Shown here piece after piece: positions 51,801 to 60,337 of a DNA stretch of 64,000 nucleotides. The notes beneath the pieces were generated by a model. That model had not been told where the DNA came from, made no database searches, and saw nothing but the letters and a program-made list of their open reading frames with translations. Both the position numbers and the translations under genes were made by a program. Source of the stretch: Chlamydiales bacterium (lineage in GTDB: Bacteria; Chlamydiota; Chlamydiia; Chlamydiales; JAAKFR01); NCBI GenBank assembly GCA_022601535.1, contig JAJACK010000001.1, forward strand, positions 345,764-409,763, in the 5' to 3' direction. Within the stretch, counting starts at the first letter, position 1. Each line of letters starts with the position of its first letter.

Positions 51801-52290
51801 TTTCAGGTTTTAGGAAAAAAGCAGATGAACCCAAAAATTTTGAAGCGTGAACGTATTCGCAGAGCACCTCTTTTTGATAGGTTGCATCTTTCCGCTTATC
51901 TTCTTTTTCACCAGCCTCTTCAAATGTTTGTTGCAGTTTCTCTTTCTCCTCCTCTTCCACCTCTTCGAGGTTTGCCTCTTTTGAGTAGTCGACAACGATT
52001 TCATTGAGGTTTTTTTCTAAGAAGAAGAGGAACGCTGCGATATGTTGACAGTCGTAGGTGTAGGTGCAATCACAATTAGAATCGACAGCACACGATTCAT
52101 GCCGGTCGATTTCAACTTCACTTTCGTACACATTTTCAAAAGTTCCTTTTACACGGGAGCTAAGCCTGATGCTATCGTTATCAAGGTGAACGATTTTCGC
52201 ATCAATGATGGAATCACCCTCATAGAGGGATTTCCCCTCTTTGAGGATATTGGAAGAAAAGTCCTGTCGAAGTTTACGAAAGTTAAGCAT
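48871..52290 (-). CDS. SWIM-domain SNF2-family DNA helicase/ATPase
   Basis: An 1139-residue protein. A SWIM zinc finger is near residues 74-96 (CDCTYTYDCQHIAAF; CxCxnCxH). A long central bacterial-SNF2 region runs to about 680. The ATPase domain begins with GGILADDMGLGKTVQAVTAL (about 712-731, motif I), then ILDEAQHIKN (motif II), LTGTPIENSLDELWSLFDFL (motif III) and, in the second lobe, VFLVSLKAGGVGLNLVGAD and ATDRVHRIGQ (motif VI). Such proteins remodel protein-DNA contacts. I recall the same gene next to mreB in Chlamydia. It is the first gene of the transcript to 45072. Confidence 0.93.
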   Translation of the reverse strand: MLNFRKLRQDFSSNILKEGKSLYEGDSIIDAKIVHLDNDSIRLSSRVKGTFENVYESEVEIDRHESCAVDSNCDCTYTYDCQHIAAFLFFLEKNLNEIVVDYSKEANLEEVEEEEKEKLQQTFEEAGEKEDKRKDATYQKEVLCEYVHASKFLGSSAFFLKPEKIEVNQANLAVILNQNEGKSYEVILALRLSSRSKPLYIPNIKGFLLSVRYKEPIQIAGKRFLFTLESFSEADREILTLLLSHVRVIGLDEERNQRVGQLSHEAFGILLAKASELGGAKGIAMLDEAAPLPCLYAGNLEEPLCFAPFAAQIQFTLEYLEAPGPTLLLKPAVKIDEEILTLEEAILLDSTAPGVIYKNIYYRFPNHIKRIHLNQLTHFQDLVVPEPHFGSFIENSLPILRQFAHVTNPSLINRFVTLPFVGEVRGRCVIQYLDGELDAEFFFLYDEIEIPASAKGTTYEAITKFIDQEGILARDLTYEKRLLDELFEDFILDEKEGLFRVKSEKKIVEFMTEIIPRFQEVVTFECPENLSEQFIYDETTFSLKLSESDRVDSYLVDLKVDGHLNGLTLDVIWDCVAAKKRFVELDSPKTRKKGTIPRILVLDLEKIKPIIQLFDEIGIATFEDHREYHPLWSLTTIHASQFKELPIKFSMTAKLKAIQKQIVGETLLKPSPIPKEVQTTLRTYQEEGVFWLEKLRRMHLGGILADDMGLGKTVQAVTALTQLHSGKKELSLIICPTSLVYNWKAEFNKFNPNLKILIIDSTPAGRKKMLENTDAYDILVTSYNLLQKDIEHYQKHIFGYVILDEAQHIKNRGTRNAKSVKLIKAQNRLILTGTPIENSLDELWSLFDFLMPGLLSSYERFVEKYIRKKETNAIETLRRKVTPFILRRMKEDVIDDLPPVSEIEYHCHLSGYQQELYESYAASAKEELSKLVAKEGFDKVQIHVLATLTRLKQICCHPAIFAKEKAEVGDSAKYDMLMELLPSLIEGNHKTVIFSQYTKMLGIMKLDLQEWGIPFAYLDGSSKNRLDIVNKFNEDPSIPVFLVSLKAGGVGLNLVGADTVIHYDMWWNPAIENQATDRVHRIGQKKSVSSYKLVTLNSIEEKILNLQKRKQGLVKKVINSDDEAIAKLTWEEVLELLQT

Positions 52291-52379
52291 TTTTCAAAAT
52301 TACTTGTACTGATTTATGCCTACAAACGCAAGAAATGTTTGCTTTTTTTGCAACTTTCCTTCAGTCTGTTTCTTAATTT

Positions 52380-52451
52380 GCGGGTGTAGCTCAGTGGTAG
52401 AGCATCACGTTGCCAACGTGAGGGTCGTGAGTTCGAATCTCATCACCCGCT
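52380..52451 (+). tRNA. tRNA-Gly (anticodon GCC)
   Basis: A 72-nt cloverleaf. The acceptor stem GCGGGTG pairs with CACCCGC and the discriminator is T52451. D-arm: AGCTCAGTGGTAGAGC. The anticodon stem-loop TCACG-TTGCCAA-CGTGA gives anticodon GCC. The T-arm is GTGAG-TTCGAAT-CTCAT. CCA is not encoded. The next base, 52452, is the A of the tig start codon, so tRNA and protein gene abut with no spacer. Confidence 0.95.
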
Positions 52452-53726
52452 ATGGAAACATTTCAAAATGAAAAATTTAAAGTTGAAGCCTCAAAATCTG
52501 AGGGGTGCAAACTTGATATGAAGGTTTTTGTCTCCCCTGAAGAGGCAAAAAAGACCTATAAAAAAGCTGTTAAAGTGGTCAATAAGCAAATCTCTGTTCC
52601 GGGTTTCCGGAAAGGGAAAGCTCCAAATGAGACTGTCATTTCAAAATATGGCTCCTATGTCGACCAAGAGTGGAAAGATCTACTCATCCAGGATGCTGTC
52701 CAAGGGGGACTTAACTTGAGCAATATCTTCCCCATTAAAAAAGGGTTGGATCAACGTCCTAAAGTGGGGCTTTGCTCTGTTGATGAAGGAGCTGAAATAA
52801 GCTTTAGTTATGAATACTACCCTTCGATTCCCGAAGTGGATTTTTCAAAAATTTCGCTCCCCAAAATCGAGAAAAAACCTCACACTCAAGCGAACATCGA
52901 TGAAGTTCTCTTAGAGGTCCAAAAAGCGCATGCCGATTGGGAAGAACTAGAGAAACGGCCGGCAAAAGAGGGAGACTATGTCAATATCTCTATCCATTCA
53001 GTTGGAAGTGAAGAGCATCCCCTCTTAGAAAATCGACGAGTTCCTTTTGAGAAAGGACATATCGCCCCCTGGCTTTTCAAAGCGCTAGGAGGAATGAAGC
53101 CTGAAGAGTCCAAAGAAACCATGTCTGAAGGGGAAAATGCATCAAAAGTGCGGATCACTCTCAACTCTCTTTGGAAAATTTTATTGCCTGAAGTGAACGA
53201 TCAATTAGCTGAAAAAGTGGGTGCTTCATCTAAAGACGATCTCCTCAAAAAGGTGACGAGCAACCTCGAAAAAGAGGCTGAAGGAGAACAAAAGCGGAAG
53301 CAAATCGAGGCGATGGAAGAAGCTTTACTCTCCGCATACGACTTTGACCTCCCTGGCTCACTTTGTGAATCTGAACGCGAAACACGCTTAAGAGAGAGCA
53401 TCACGGAGCTTAAGAAAAAAAATGTTTCCGATGAAGAGATCAAAGCGAAAGCTGCTGAACTTGAAAAAGCTGCGCAAGACATTGCAAAGAAAAGTTTGAA
53501 GCTCTACTTCCTTCACCAACAAATTGCAAAACAAGGAGATGTTCAAGTCACTCAAAAAGAGCTCCAAGATGAATTCATGAGTGAAATGGCTAAAAACCCT
53601 CTCTACTTCCAACAAAATATGGAGAAAGCCTCTTCTGAAAAACTTCTCTCAGCAATCTCAAATGGTTTGCGGGACCGGAAGGTAAAAGAGTACGCTTTAG
53701 CACAAGTGCAGTTGACGGATAAATGA
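52452..53726 (+). CDS. tig: Trigger factor (ribosome-associated chaperone and peptidyl-prolyl isomerase)
   Basis: Binds the exit tunnel and shields nascent chains. The N-terminal ribosome-binding domain contains PGFRKGKAPNETVI (about 50-63, the GFRxGxxP signature). The FKBP-like domain spans about 160-240 and the helical C-terminal arms run to residue 424. ATG at 52452 is the only start that keeps the full N-terminal domain; it directly follows the tRNA-Gly, so the message must be leaderless or processed from a tRNA-mRNA transcript. Length is normal. It precedes clpP and clpX as in many bacteria. Confidence 0.93.
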   Translation: METFQNEKFKVEASKSEGCKLDMKVFVSPEEAKKTYKKAVKVVNKQISVPGFRKGKAPNETVISKYGSYVDQEWKDLLIQDAVQGGLNLSNIFPIKKGLDQRPKVGLCSVDEGAEISFSYEYYPSIPEVDFSKISLPKIEKKPHTQANIDEVLLEVQKAHADWEELEKRPAKEGDYVNISIHSVGSEEHPLLENRRVPFEKGHIAPWLFKALGGMKPEESKETMSEGENASKVRITLNSLWKILLPEVNDQLAEKVGASSKDDLLKKVTSNLEKEAEGEQKRKQIEAMEEALLSAYDFDLPGSLCESERETRLRESITELKKKNVSDEEIKAKAAELEKAAQDIAKKSLKLYFLHQQIAKQGDVQVTQKELQDEFMSEMAKNPLYFQQNMEKASSEKLLSAISNGLRDRKVKEYALAQVQLTDK

Positions 53727-53752
53727 ATGTAGTGCATTTATGATCTTGTTTT

Positions 53753-53768
53753 TGTCATTGGTATGACA
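53753..53768. promoter_or_regulatory. Palindrome TGTCAT-N4-ATGACA upstream of clpP
   Basis: TGTCAT (53753-53758) and ATGACA (53763-53768) are perfectly symmetric around TGGT, in the 82-bp gap between tig and clpP and 40 bp before the clpP ATG. It overlaps a promoter-like arrangement TTGTTT (about 53746-53751), 17 bp, TAAACT. It could be a repressor operator for the clpP-clpX operon, or a chance palindrome. Confidence 0.35.
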
Positions 53769-53808
53769 TAAACTCCAGCGAGAACTAACTTTTGTAGGTA
53801 TTACAACT

Positions 53809-54411
53809 ATGTCTGAAAGACCCATTGCATCCCTTGTCCCTTATGTTATAGAAGATACAGGCCGTGGCGAACGAGCCATGGATATCTTCTCCCGACTTCT
53901 TAAAGATCGAATCGTACTAATTGGCCAGGAAATTACCGATCAACTGGCCAATGTTGTCATCGCTCAACTTCTCTTTTTGATGACCGATGATCCCAAAAAA
54001 GATATCCAGATCTATATCAACTCCCCTGGAGGCTATATCACAGCGGGGCTTGCGATCTACGACACCATCCGTTTCTTAGGGTGTGATGTCAATACCTACT
54101 GCATTGGACAAGCAGCTTCAATGGGAGCCCTTCTTTTGGCGGCCGGTTCAAAAGGGAAAAGACGCTCCCTTCCACATGGGAGAGTGATGATTCACCAACC
54201 TTCAGGTGGAATCATGGGAACCTCTGCTGATATCAAGCTTCAAGCGGAAGAAATTTTACGTTTAAAACAGTATCTAGCAGAAATTTTAGCCGACTGTAGC
54301 GGTCAATCTGTGGAAAAAATTCTAGCCGACTCCGATCGAGACTACTTCATGAATCCTCAAGAAGCGATCGAATACGGTTTAATCGATGAAATTATAACAA
54401 CAAAAGTATGA
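53809..54411 (+). CDS. clpP: ATP-dependent Clp protease proteolytic subunit
   Basis: Tetradecameric serine protease. The catalytic Ser is in [11 protein letters not shown] (about 98-108), the His in VMIHQPSGG (about 121-129) and the Asp in DSDRDYFM (about 172-179). [20 protein letters not shown] (about 20-39) and YINSPGG are conserved. At 200 residues it has no long propeptide. It overlaps clpX by 4 bp, so the two are co-translated. Chlamydiae encode two ClpP paralogues; this is the one paired with clpX. Confidence 0.96.
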   Translation: MSERPIASLVPYVIEDTGRGERAMDIFSRLLKDRIVLIGQEITDQLANVVIAQLLFLMTDDPKKDIQIYINSPGGYITAGLAIYDTIRFLGCDVNTYCIGQAASMGALLLAAGSKGKRRSLPHGRVMIHQPSGGIMGTSADIKLQAEEILRLKQYLAEILADCSGQSVEKILADSDRDYFMNPQEAIEYGLIDEIITTKV

Positions 54412-55640
54412 GTAATAAAGAGAGCGCAACCTGTTCATTTTGTGGACGTCTTGAAGATGATGTTGAAAAGCTGATCTCTGGGCCAAATGTCTATATTTGT
54501 GATAATTGTATCCGTTTATGCATGAGCATTTTAGAGAAAAAACCTGAAGGACAAACACTTGAGGTTTTAAAGCCTGCTGAAATTAAATCTCGGCTCGACC
54601 AATTTGTGATTGGGCAAGATTCAGCTAAAAGAACTATCTCTGTAGCCGTCTACAACCACTATAAACGGGTTCGTGCAATCGCTGCAAATAAAGAGGTTGG
54701 ATATAGCAAATCGAATGTCCTTTTGATCGGCCCTACTGGATCTGGGAAAACCTTAATGGCAAAAACCTTAGCCGCTGTTTTAGATGTTCCCTTTACAATT
54801 GCTGATGCGACAACCTTGACTGAAGCTGGTTATGTCGGAGAAGATGTTGAAAATATCGTCCTCCGTCTATTGCAAGCGGCCGACTACGATGTTGCAGCGG
54901 CAGAGCGTGGAATTATCTATATCGATGAGATCGATAAAATTGGACGAACCACCTCAAATGTCTCCATTACAAGGGATGTGTCTGGTGAAGGAGTTCAACA
55001 GTCGCTTCTTAAAATCGTTGAAGGAACAATTGCAAATGTCCCTCCAAAAGGGGGACGTAAACATCCCCACCAAGAGTATATCAAGGTGAATACTGAAAAT
55101 ATTCTCTTTATCGTGGGAGGAGCCTTTGCCAACCTTGAAAAGGTGATTGCCAAGCGGCTTGGTAAAAGTACAATTGGATTTAAAGATCTGAAAACCAGTG
55201 AACGGTTTGATGCTCACGATAAAAATCGTCTCTTAGCTCAGGTTGAACCAGAAGATCTTATCAGTTTTGGAATGATTCCCGAATTCATCGGCCGTTTCAA
55301 TTCCATTGTCAACTGCAATGAGTTGACTCTCGATGACTTGATCGATATCTTGACACAACCGAAAAATGCGATCGTAAAGCAATACACAGAACTATTTGCC
55401 GAAGAAGATGTCAAACTTGAATTTTCTCGAGATGCACTTTATGCAGCGGCTAAAAAAGCAAAAGAAGCGGGAACCGGTGCTCGAGCTCTCCGAATGATTT
55501 TAGAAAATCTCCTATGTGATCTCATGTTTGAAGTTCCATCTGATGAGACGATTACAGAGATTCATATCGGCGAAGAGACGATTACACAACAAACCCCCCC
55601 GCTGATTATCCGGCGTGACGCATCTAAAAAAATCGCTTAA
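54408..55640 (+). CDS. clpX: ClpXP unfoldase ClpX
   Basis: AAA+ unfoldase delivering substrates to ClpP. The N-terminal zinc domain has [17 protein letters not shown] and CDNCIRLC (about 9-43, four Cys). Walker A is [15 protein letters not shown] (about 105-119), Walker [12 protein letters not shown] (about 168-178), then the GGAF pore loop ([11 protein letters not shown]) and [11 protein letters not shown] with sensor residues. [11 protein letters not shown] (about 355-365) is sensor 2. At 410 residues it is normal. It overlaps the nucleotidyltransferase gene by 26 bp. Confidence 0.96.
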   Translation: MSNKESATCSFCGRLEDDVEKLISGPNVYICDNCIRLCMSILEKKPEGQTLEVLKPAEIKSRLDQFVIGQDSAKRTISVAVYNHYKRVRAIAANKEVGYSKSNVLLIGPTGSGKTLMAKTLAAVLDVPFTIADATTLTEAGYVGEDVENIVLRLLQAADYDVAAAERGIIYIDEIDKIGRTTSNVSITRDVSGEGVQQSLLKIVEGTIANVPPKGGRKHPHQEYIKVNTENILFIVGGAFANLEKVIAKRLGKSTIGFKDLKTSERFDAHDKNRLLAQVEPEDLISFGMIPEFIGRFNSIVNCNELTLDDLIDILTQPKNAIVKQYTELFAEEDVKLEFSRDALYAAAKKAKEAGTGARALRMILENLLCDLMFEVPSDETITEIHIGEETITQQTPPLIIRRDASKKIA

Positions 55641-56769
55641 GCTTGTTCAAACGCTCCACAATGCTGGTTATACCGCGTACTACGCTGGTGGATGGGTGCG
55701 TGACCATCTCCTTGGCCAAGAGAGCGGTGAGGTTGATATTGCAACAAATGCTTCTCCCGATACAATCGAAGCCCTTTTTCCCAAAACAATTGCGGTTGGA
55801 AAAGCATTTGGAGTGATTGTTGTCATCTTTGAAGGGACTCAATTTGAAGTGGCAACCTTCCGAAAGGATCACCCTTACCACGATGGACGTCATCCAGATG
55901 GAATCGATTTTTCAACCCCAGAAAAAGATGCTCAAAGGCGAGATTTTACCATCAATGGAATGTTTTTTGATCCACTTACCGAAGAGATTCACGACTATGT
56001 CGATGGACAAAGCGACCTAAAGAAGCAGGTGATTCGAGCCATTGGTGATCCACTCAAACGTTTTGAAGAAGATAGACTCCGCATGATCCGGGCTGTCCGC
56101 TTTGCAGCAAGACTTGGCTTCCATATTGAAGAGAGAACCCAACATGCAATAAAAAGCCAAGCTCACACCCTTTTCCCTTCAGTTTCAATGGAACGGATCT
56201 GGCAAGAGCTCCAAAAAATGGCACAATTCCCCCATTTTGACCAAGCCATGATCACACTCGATCGATTTGGTCTTCTAAAAGAGATTTTTCCCACAGTTGA
56301 AAATGTTGAAAAGCGAGTCAAACCCTTTTCAAAATTCCCAAAGCATTGTCCAACCATCCTCTATATAAGAGAACTCATCCCAGATGGTGGAGCTGAGCTT
56401 TGTCGCTACCTCAAGGGATCAAATCGAGATGCCAAGTTGCTTGAATTTTTCCAAATAGAGCCCCAAGATTTAGTTGAATGGGCCTATTTTTATGCCCATG
56501 AATTTGCCGACCTTCGACTCAAAATAGACCATGCAAAAGGATTTTCTTTAACAGAACATCGACAGAGGCAAGAAAAACTTAAAAAACATATCGAGCGGAT
56601 CAAAAGAAAAAAACCTCTCATCACAGCTTCTCACCTCCAAAAACAAGGTGTAAAGCCGGGGAAACAAATGGGAGAGCTACTCAAAGAAGCTGAAAGGATT
56701 GCAATCACACAAGATATCAACAATGCAAAAACACTCCTCGAAAAACTCAACCTACCCCCTTTCGAATAG
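55615..56769 (+). CDS. pcnB: PcnB/CCA-type polynucleotide adenylyltransferase or tRNA nucleotidyltransferase
   Basis: A class II nucleotidyltransferase of 384 residues starting at GTG 55615. The active-site region is [11 protein letters not shown] (about 23-33) followed by [11 protein letters not shown] (about 37-47), the 'G.[VD]D.D.AT' motif with Glu in place of the first Asp. [13 protein letters not shown] (about 103-115), [17 protein letters not shown] (about 147-163) and ERIWQEL are the further CCA/PAP motifs. CCA addition would suit this genome because neither tRNA here encodes CCA; poly(A) polymerase is the alternative. In Chlamydia the paralogue next to clpX is named pcnB. Confidence 0.85.
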   Translation: MTHLKKSLKLVQTLHNAGYTAYYAGGWVRDHLLGQESGEVDIATNASPDTIEALFPKTIAVGKAFGVIVVIFEGTQFEVATFRKDHPYHDGRHPDGIDFSTPEKDAQRRDFTINGMFFDPLTEEIHDYVDGQSDLKKQVIRAIGDPLKRFEEDRLRMIRAVRFAARLGFHIEERTQHAIKSQAHTLFPSVSMERIWQELQKMAQFPHFDQAMITLDRFGLLKEIFPTVENVEKRVKPFSKFPKHCPTILYIRELIPDGGAELCRYLKGSNRDAKLLEFFQIEPQDLVEWAYFYAHEFADLRLKIDHAKGFSLTEHRQRQEKLKKHIERIKRKKPLITASHLQKQGVKPGKQMGELLKEAERIAITQDINNAKTLLEKLNLPPFE

Positions 56770-57790
56770 ATGGGCGTATGCCGCTCTATCGACTCTAGAT
56801 TTCCTCTTAAAAGGAATTCCTCTCCGAAGAAATTTTAAGATCCCCTCTCCCAAAAAGATTGTGCTCATCAACCTCGGCCATCTAGGAGATGTCATCCTTA
56901 CAACAACCCTTCTTAAGCCACTTAAAAAAGCGTTTCCCTCTGCCGAAATAGGAATGGTTGTAGGAAGTTGGTCTCACCCCATCTTAAAGGGACACCCTCT
57001 TCTCTCTTCTATTCACCACCTCGACCATTGGAAGGTGAACCGCGGCTTGAATCACCGTTATAAGAAGATGCGAAAAACCCTTCTCCAAGAGATCCAAAAA
57101 TACGATGTCGCAATCGATTGTTCTTTCCACTTCCCCAACGCCTCTCCTCTTTTATGGCGGGCTAACATCCCCACACGAATTGGCTTTACAAGTGCCGGTT
57201 TTGGCCCCCTTTTGACCCACTCTCTTCCTTGGAGAGATCAGAGCTGTTCAGCACCCCTCTCATTTTTCTCTCTTCTCCAATTTTTAGGGATTGAGGGGAA
57301 GCCTTCAAAGCCTTTTCTCCCTCCTGTAGAATCTAAAGATCAAAACTATATTGTGATGCATATGGGAGCTGGAGATCAGCGGAAAGAGTGGGACCGAGCT
57401 CAATGGAGAGCTCTTGCCAACACAATCGATCGACGCATCTTTTTTACAGGAAGGGGAGAGAGGGAGAAAGAGATGATCGACTGGGTGATCCAAGAGGTCC
57501 CCCATGCAAAAAACCTCTGCGACAAACTCTCTTGGAGTGAATTTGTTGGTTGCATTCAAGGAGCAGACTGTTTGATCACAGTCGATACCTCAGCAGGTCA
57601 CGTTGCTGCTGCTGTCGACACCCCTGTTGCTGTTATCTTTACCTCCGTAACATCTCCAGAGATTTGGAAACCCTTTGGAGAAAATGTGTACACCTTCTCA
57701 AGGGACAAACCAGAAATAATCTCCTGTATAACCAACACGATCAAAAATTTCTCTCCAGTGGTCGACATGGAAAATCGATCTGGCTGTTAA
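56723..57790 (+). CDS. GT9-family glycosyltransferase (heptosyltransferase-like)
   Basis: A roughly 355-residue GT-B enzyme like the WaaC/WaaF ADP-heptose:LPS transferases. PKKIVLINLGHLGDVILTTT (about 43-62) is the family's N-terminal signature. YIVMHMGAGDQRKEWDRAQW (about 212-231) opens the C-terminal domain, and DCLITVDTSAGHVAAAVDTP (about 291-310) is the conserved donor-site segment. Start: ATG at 56723, inside the end of pcnB; the region before residue 35 is not conserved, so the exact start is uncertain. Its last 93 bp overlap the methyltransferase gene on the opposite strand. Confidence 0.82.
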   Translation: MQKHSSKNSTYPLSNRWAYAALSTLDFLLKGIPLRRNFKIPSPKKIVLINLGHLGDVILTTTLLKPLKKAFPSAEIGMVVGSWSHPILKGHPLLSSIHHLDHWKVNRGLNHRYKKMRKTLLQEIQKYDVAIDCSFHFPNASPLLWRANIPTRIGFTSAGFGPLLTHSLPWRDQSCSAPLSFFSLLQFLGIEGKPSKPFLPPVESKDQNYIVMHMGAGDQRKEWDRAQWRALANTIDRRIFFTGRGEREKEMIDWVIQEVPHAKNLCDKLSWSEFVGCIQGADCLITVDTSAGHVAAAVDTPVAVIFTSVTSPEIWKPFGENVYTFSRDKPEIISCITNTIKNFSPVVDMENRSGC

Positions 57791-58360
57791 ATTCCATGCT
57801 TCTAACAAATTTTTTTCTTCTTCACTCCGATATGCATCATTGACGATAAAGCTATCCTTTCGGCTCACCCTTTCAATCTCGAGAAGTCCTTTTTCAAGAT
57901 CCTTCCCTTCTAAATTGTGGAGAGTGTTGATCGAAAGGACAAGATCAAAGGAGTTGTCATCAAATGGGAGATTTCGACTATCTGCAACTTGGACCTGTTC
58001 TCTCATCGAAGGAATCGCATTTTCAATAGCATAGCTAGAAATATCGACCCCTTTGATCTCAACACTGGGAAGTGCTCTTGCAAAATCGTGCATCATAAAC
58101 CCTTTGGCACACCCTACGTCCAAAATTTTTGATTGTGCCGTCAATCCATACTGTTTGATAAAAGCGGGGATCACAGGTTCCCAAAATCTCGGATGATAAG
58201 AAAATCCCCCATAACCGTGCCGTCTCTCTCCATCAAAAAACTGCTCCCCAAATTGGCGAGCAATGGCCCGGTCTGTTTCAGTCTTACACGTCGATCTCTT
58301 CTCAAGATTCCGTTTTACTTTCGGATAATTTTTAAGTAGATCTATCTCACATCCCATCAA
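57698..58360 (-). CDS. Class I SAM-dependent methyltransferase
   Basis: A 220-residue methyltransferase, last gene of the sugar operon. Motif I is ILDVGCAKGFMMHDFARAL (about 79-97). An acidic strand end, IKGVDISSYAI (about 102-112), binds ribose. ADSRNLPFDDNSFDLVLSIN (about 128-147) is the motif II/III region. DYFWFVP at the C-terminus resembles endings seen in sugar-cluster methyltransferases. Its start overlaps the E1-beta-like gene by 4 bp. Placement suggests N-, O- or C-methylation of a sugar. Confidence 0.8.
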   Translation of the reverse strand: MMGCEIDLLKNYPKVKRNLEKRSTCKTETDRAIARQFGEQFFDGERRHGYGGFSYHPRFWEPVIPAFIKQYGLTAQSKILDVGCAKGFMMHDFARALPSVEIKGVDISSYAIENAIPSMREQVQVADSRNLPFDDNSFDLVLSINTLHNLEGKDLEKGLLEIERVSRKDSFIVNDAYRSEEEKNLLEAWNLTARSIFHVDHWREIFDRVGYTGDYFWFVP

Positions 58361-59424
58361 AATGGCCCAACAAATGAAGGGTCTGGCTGATCCAACGGTC
58401 TTGCATTTTTCTCTGCTAAACTCTTTTCAGCGTATCTAGCCGCTTCTTTTGGTTTACCAACCAGCTCATAGATGGCAGAAACAATATCTTGTGGAATAGG
58501 GTAGTAGTGATTTGCTAAAGCCCAACTCGTTGGACTAAAACCATCGGGACAGGTGAGACGTTTTGGAGGGATTTTGAGAAAATCAAATGCTTCTTCTGCA
58601 ATACGAGCCGAAATCTCCGATGCAAAGCTACACATCTTCCAGTCATCATCTAAGATGAGAACGCGCCCTGTTTTCTTCACAGATTTTAAAATTGTTTCCA
58701 TGTCAAGCGGTCTTAAACTTTGTAGATCGACAATTTCAACAGACACATCATCGGCCATTTTTGCAGCTTTAAACGCCTCTAATATTTTATGGGAGAAGGA
58801 AACAATCGTGATATCTTCTCCTTCCTGAAGGAGATGTGCTTTTCCAAGAGGCACCTCATAGATCTGTTTAGGTACCGGTCCATGCACATTGTGTAACCAA
58901 CGGTGTTCTAAAAAAATCACTGGATTATCATCTTTTATCGCAGAGGTCAAAAGCCCTTTTGCATTGTAAGGGTTTGAAGGAGCGACAACTTTAAGCCCTG
59001 GGATATGGGCAAAATAGGAGTGAAGTGTTTGACAGTGTTGAGGCCCTTGCCCCCACCCCCGCCCAATAAGAAGACGGATAACAAAAGGAATTCTCATCTT
59101 GCCTGCAAACATATAATGCCACTTCGCTGCGCTATTGATCAGCTGATCCAATGCTAAAATAAAGAAATCGACCCTTTGATGAACCATCACCGGTCGCATC
59201 CCTGTAATCGCTGATCCCACCGCAATTCCTGTCATTGCATTTTCTGACACTGGCATGTCCAACACTCTGTCAGGACCATATTTTTCTTGAAGATTTGAGG
59301 TTGTTCCAAAAACTCCCTTTGGATCAGGAACACCAAGTCCCATGAGATAGACATTTTCATCGATCTCCATCAGCTGGTCAGTTGCTTCATTGATCGCTTG
59401 CGATAGTTTAAGTTCTCTAGGCAT
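58357..59424 (-). CDS. E1-beta-type subunit of a TPP-dependent 2-oxoacid enzyme (transketolase-like)
   Basis: A 355-residue protein with Transket_pyr (about 1-180) and Transketolase_C (about 200-320) domains. VLDMPVSENAMTGIAVGSAI (about 50-69) is the E1-beta segment with the TPP-activating Glu (SEN). EVPLGKAHLLQEGEDITIVS (about 194-213) and VEIVDLQSLRPLDMETILKS (about 231-250) are further E1-beta signatures. The ATG at 59424 was chosen because upstream frame sequence belongs to the alpha gene. No E2 or lipoyl gene is near. It is co-translated with the alpha subunit gene (8-bp overlap) and the methyltransferase. Confidence 0.88.
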   Translation of the reverse strand: MPRELKLSQAINEATDQLMEIDENVYLMGLGVPDPKGVFGTTSNLQEKYGPDRVLDMPVSENAMTGIAVGSAITGMRPVMVHQRVDFFILALDQLINSAAKWHYMFAGKMRIPFVIRLLIGRGWGQGPQHCQTLHSYFAHIPGLKVVAPSNPYNAKGLLTSAIKDDNPVIFLEHRWLHNVHGPVPKQIYEVPLGKAHLLQEGEDITIVSFSHKILEAFKAAKMADDVSVEIVDLQSLRPLDMETILKSVKKTGRVLILDDDWKMCSFASEISARIAEEAFDFLKIPPKRLTCPDGFSPTSWALANHYYPIPQDIVSAIYELVGKPKEAARYAEKSLAEKNARPLDQPDPSFVGPF

Positions 59425-60337
59425 AGGTTGTCCCTTCTTGCTCAACTTTCGGAAAAGGAGAAGACTTAGCAAAAGCAAATGCCTCATCGATCTCTTTTTG
59501 AATTGCATCAGTCTCTTCTGGAGGGAGATGGAGATTTAAAATAGGATCCCGCTTTTTCCAATATTCAAGCTCCGCTTTTGGAAGAAGTGGGTCGAGGTTA
59601 GGTCCACAATGCTCATAGTAGCGGTAGGTTGTAAGCTCTAATAAAACAGGCCTTTGCTCTCTCCTTACAACTTCAAGTGCTTTGGCTGTTAGATCATAGA
59701 CACAATTAACATCATTCCCTTCTTCTAAAAAGGCTTCAATCCCATGCGCTTTTGCCAAATTGACAATACTCCGCTTTTTTGGCTGTCGCACTGACAGGGG
59801 AGAGTAGACAGAGAAAAAATTGTTCTCACACACAAAGAGGATAGGAAGGCTTCTAAGGGCTGCAAAATTTAAACTTTCTGCAAACACGCCCTCTTCTGTT
59901 GCTCCTTCTCCAAAGAAAATTGTTGTAACACGTTCTTCTTTACGAAGCTGACTTCCAAAGCTGAGTCCAACTCCAACAGGCAAACTGCTTCCAACAATAG
60001 GGGTAGAACCCATAAATCCTGCATCAAGGTCGACCAAATGCATCGATCCCCCTCTTCCGCGGCAACACCCACTCTCTTTTCCATAAATTTCAGCGAGCAT
60101 TTTCTTAAGATCACCTCCTTTTGCAAGGTAGTGTGCATGTGCTCTATGTCCACTTACAGCATAATCATTTGGTGTTAAATGTGCGCAAACGCCCACTGCT
60201 GCAGCTTCTTGCCCGACGCTAATATGAACAGGGCAACGCATCTGTTGCTCGCTATACAATTTGGCTATCCTCTCTTCAATCAGGCGAATACGGATTAAAG
60301 ACGTTGCAAGATCTGTTGTTTGATTAGCTATTTTCAT
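59417..60337 (-). CDS. E1-alpha-type subunit of a TPP-dependent 2-oxoacid enzyme
   Basis: A 306-residue protein. Residues 10-30 form an N-terminal helix; then VHISVGQEAAAVGVCAHLTP (about 37-56) and YAVSGHRAHAHYLAKGGDL (about 59-77) match the E1-alpha start. GRGGSMHLVD (about 95-104) follows. The TPP motif is FFGEGATEEGVFAESLNFAA (about 141-160), 'GDG...N' with Glu replacing Asp, ending in FVCENN. There is no phosphorylation loop and it is shorter than PDH alpha (about 340). It overlaps the SDR gene by 4 bp. In this sugar operon it may transfer a two-carbon unit to a keto-sugar, as proposed for the PDH-like AviB1/AviB2 pair of avilamycin synthesis. Confidence 0.88.
   Translation of the reverse strand: MKIANQTTDLATSLIRIRLIEERIAKLYSEQQMRCPVHISVGQEAAAVGVCAHLTPNDYAVSGHRAHAHYLAKGGDLKKMLAEIYGKESGCCRGRGGSMHLVDLDAGFMGSTPIVGSSLPVGVGLSFGSQLRKEERVTTIFFGEGATEEGVFAESLNFAALRSLPILFVCENNFFSVYSPLSVRQPKKRSIVNLAKAHGIEAFLEEGNDVNCVYDLTAKALEVVRREQRPVLLELTTYRYYEHCGPNLDPLLPKAELEYWKKRDPILNLHLPPEETDAIQKEIDEAFAFAKSSPFPKVEQEGTTYA

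Noticed and set aside
58357-60337. Calling the E1 pair simply pyruvate dehydrogenase
   Set aside because: No E2 or E3 gene is adjacent and both genes are embedded and overlapped in a nucleotide-sugar operon, so the generic call would hide the context. It remains the main alternative.
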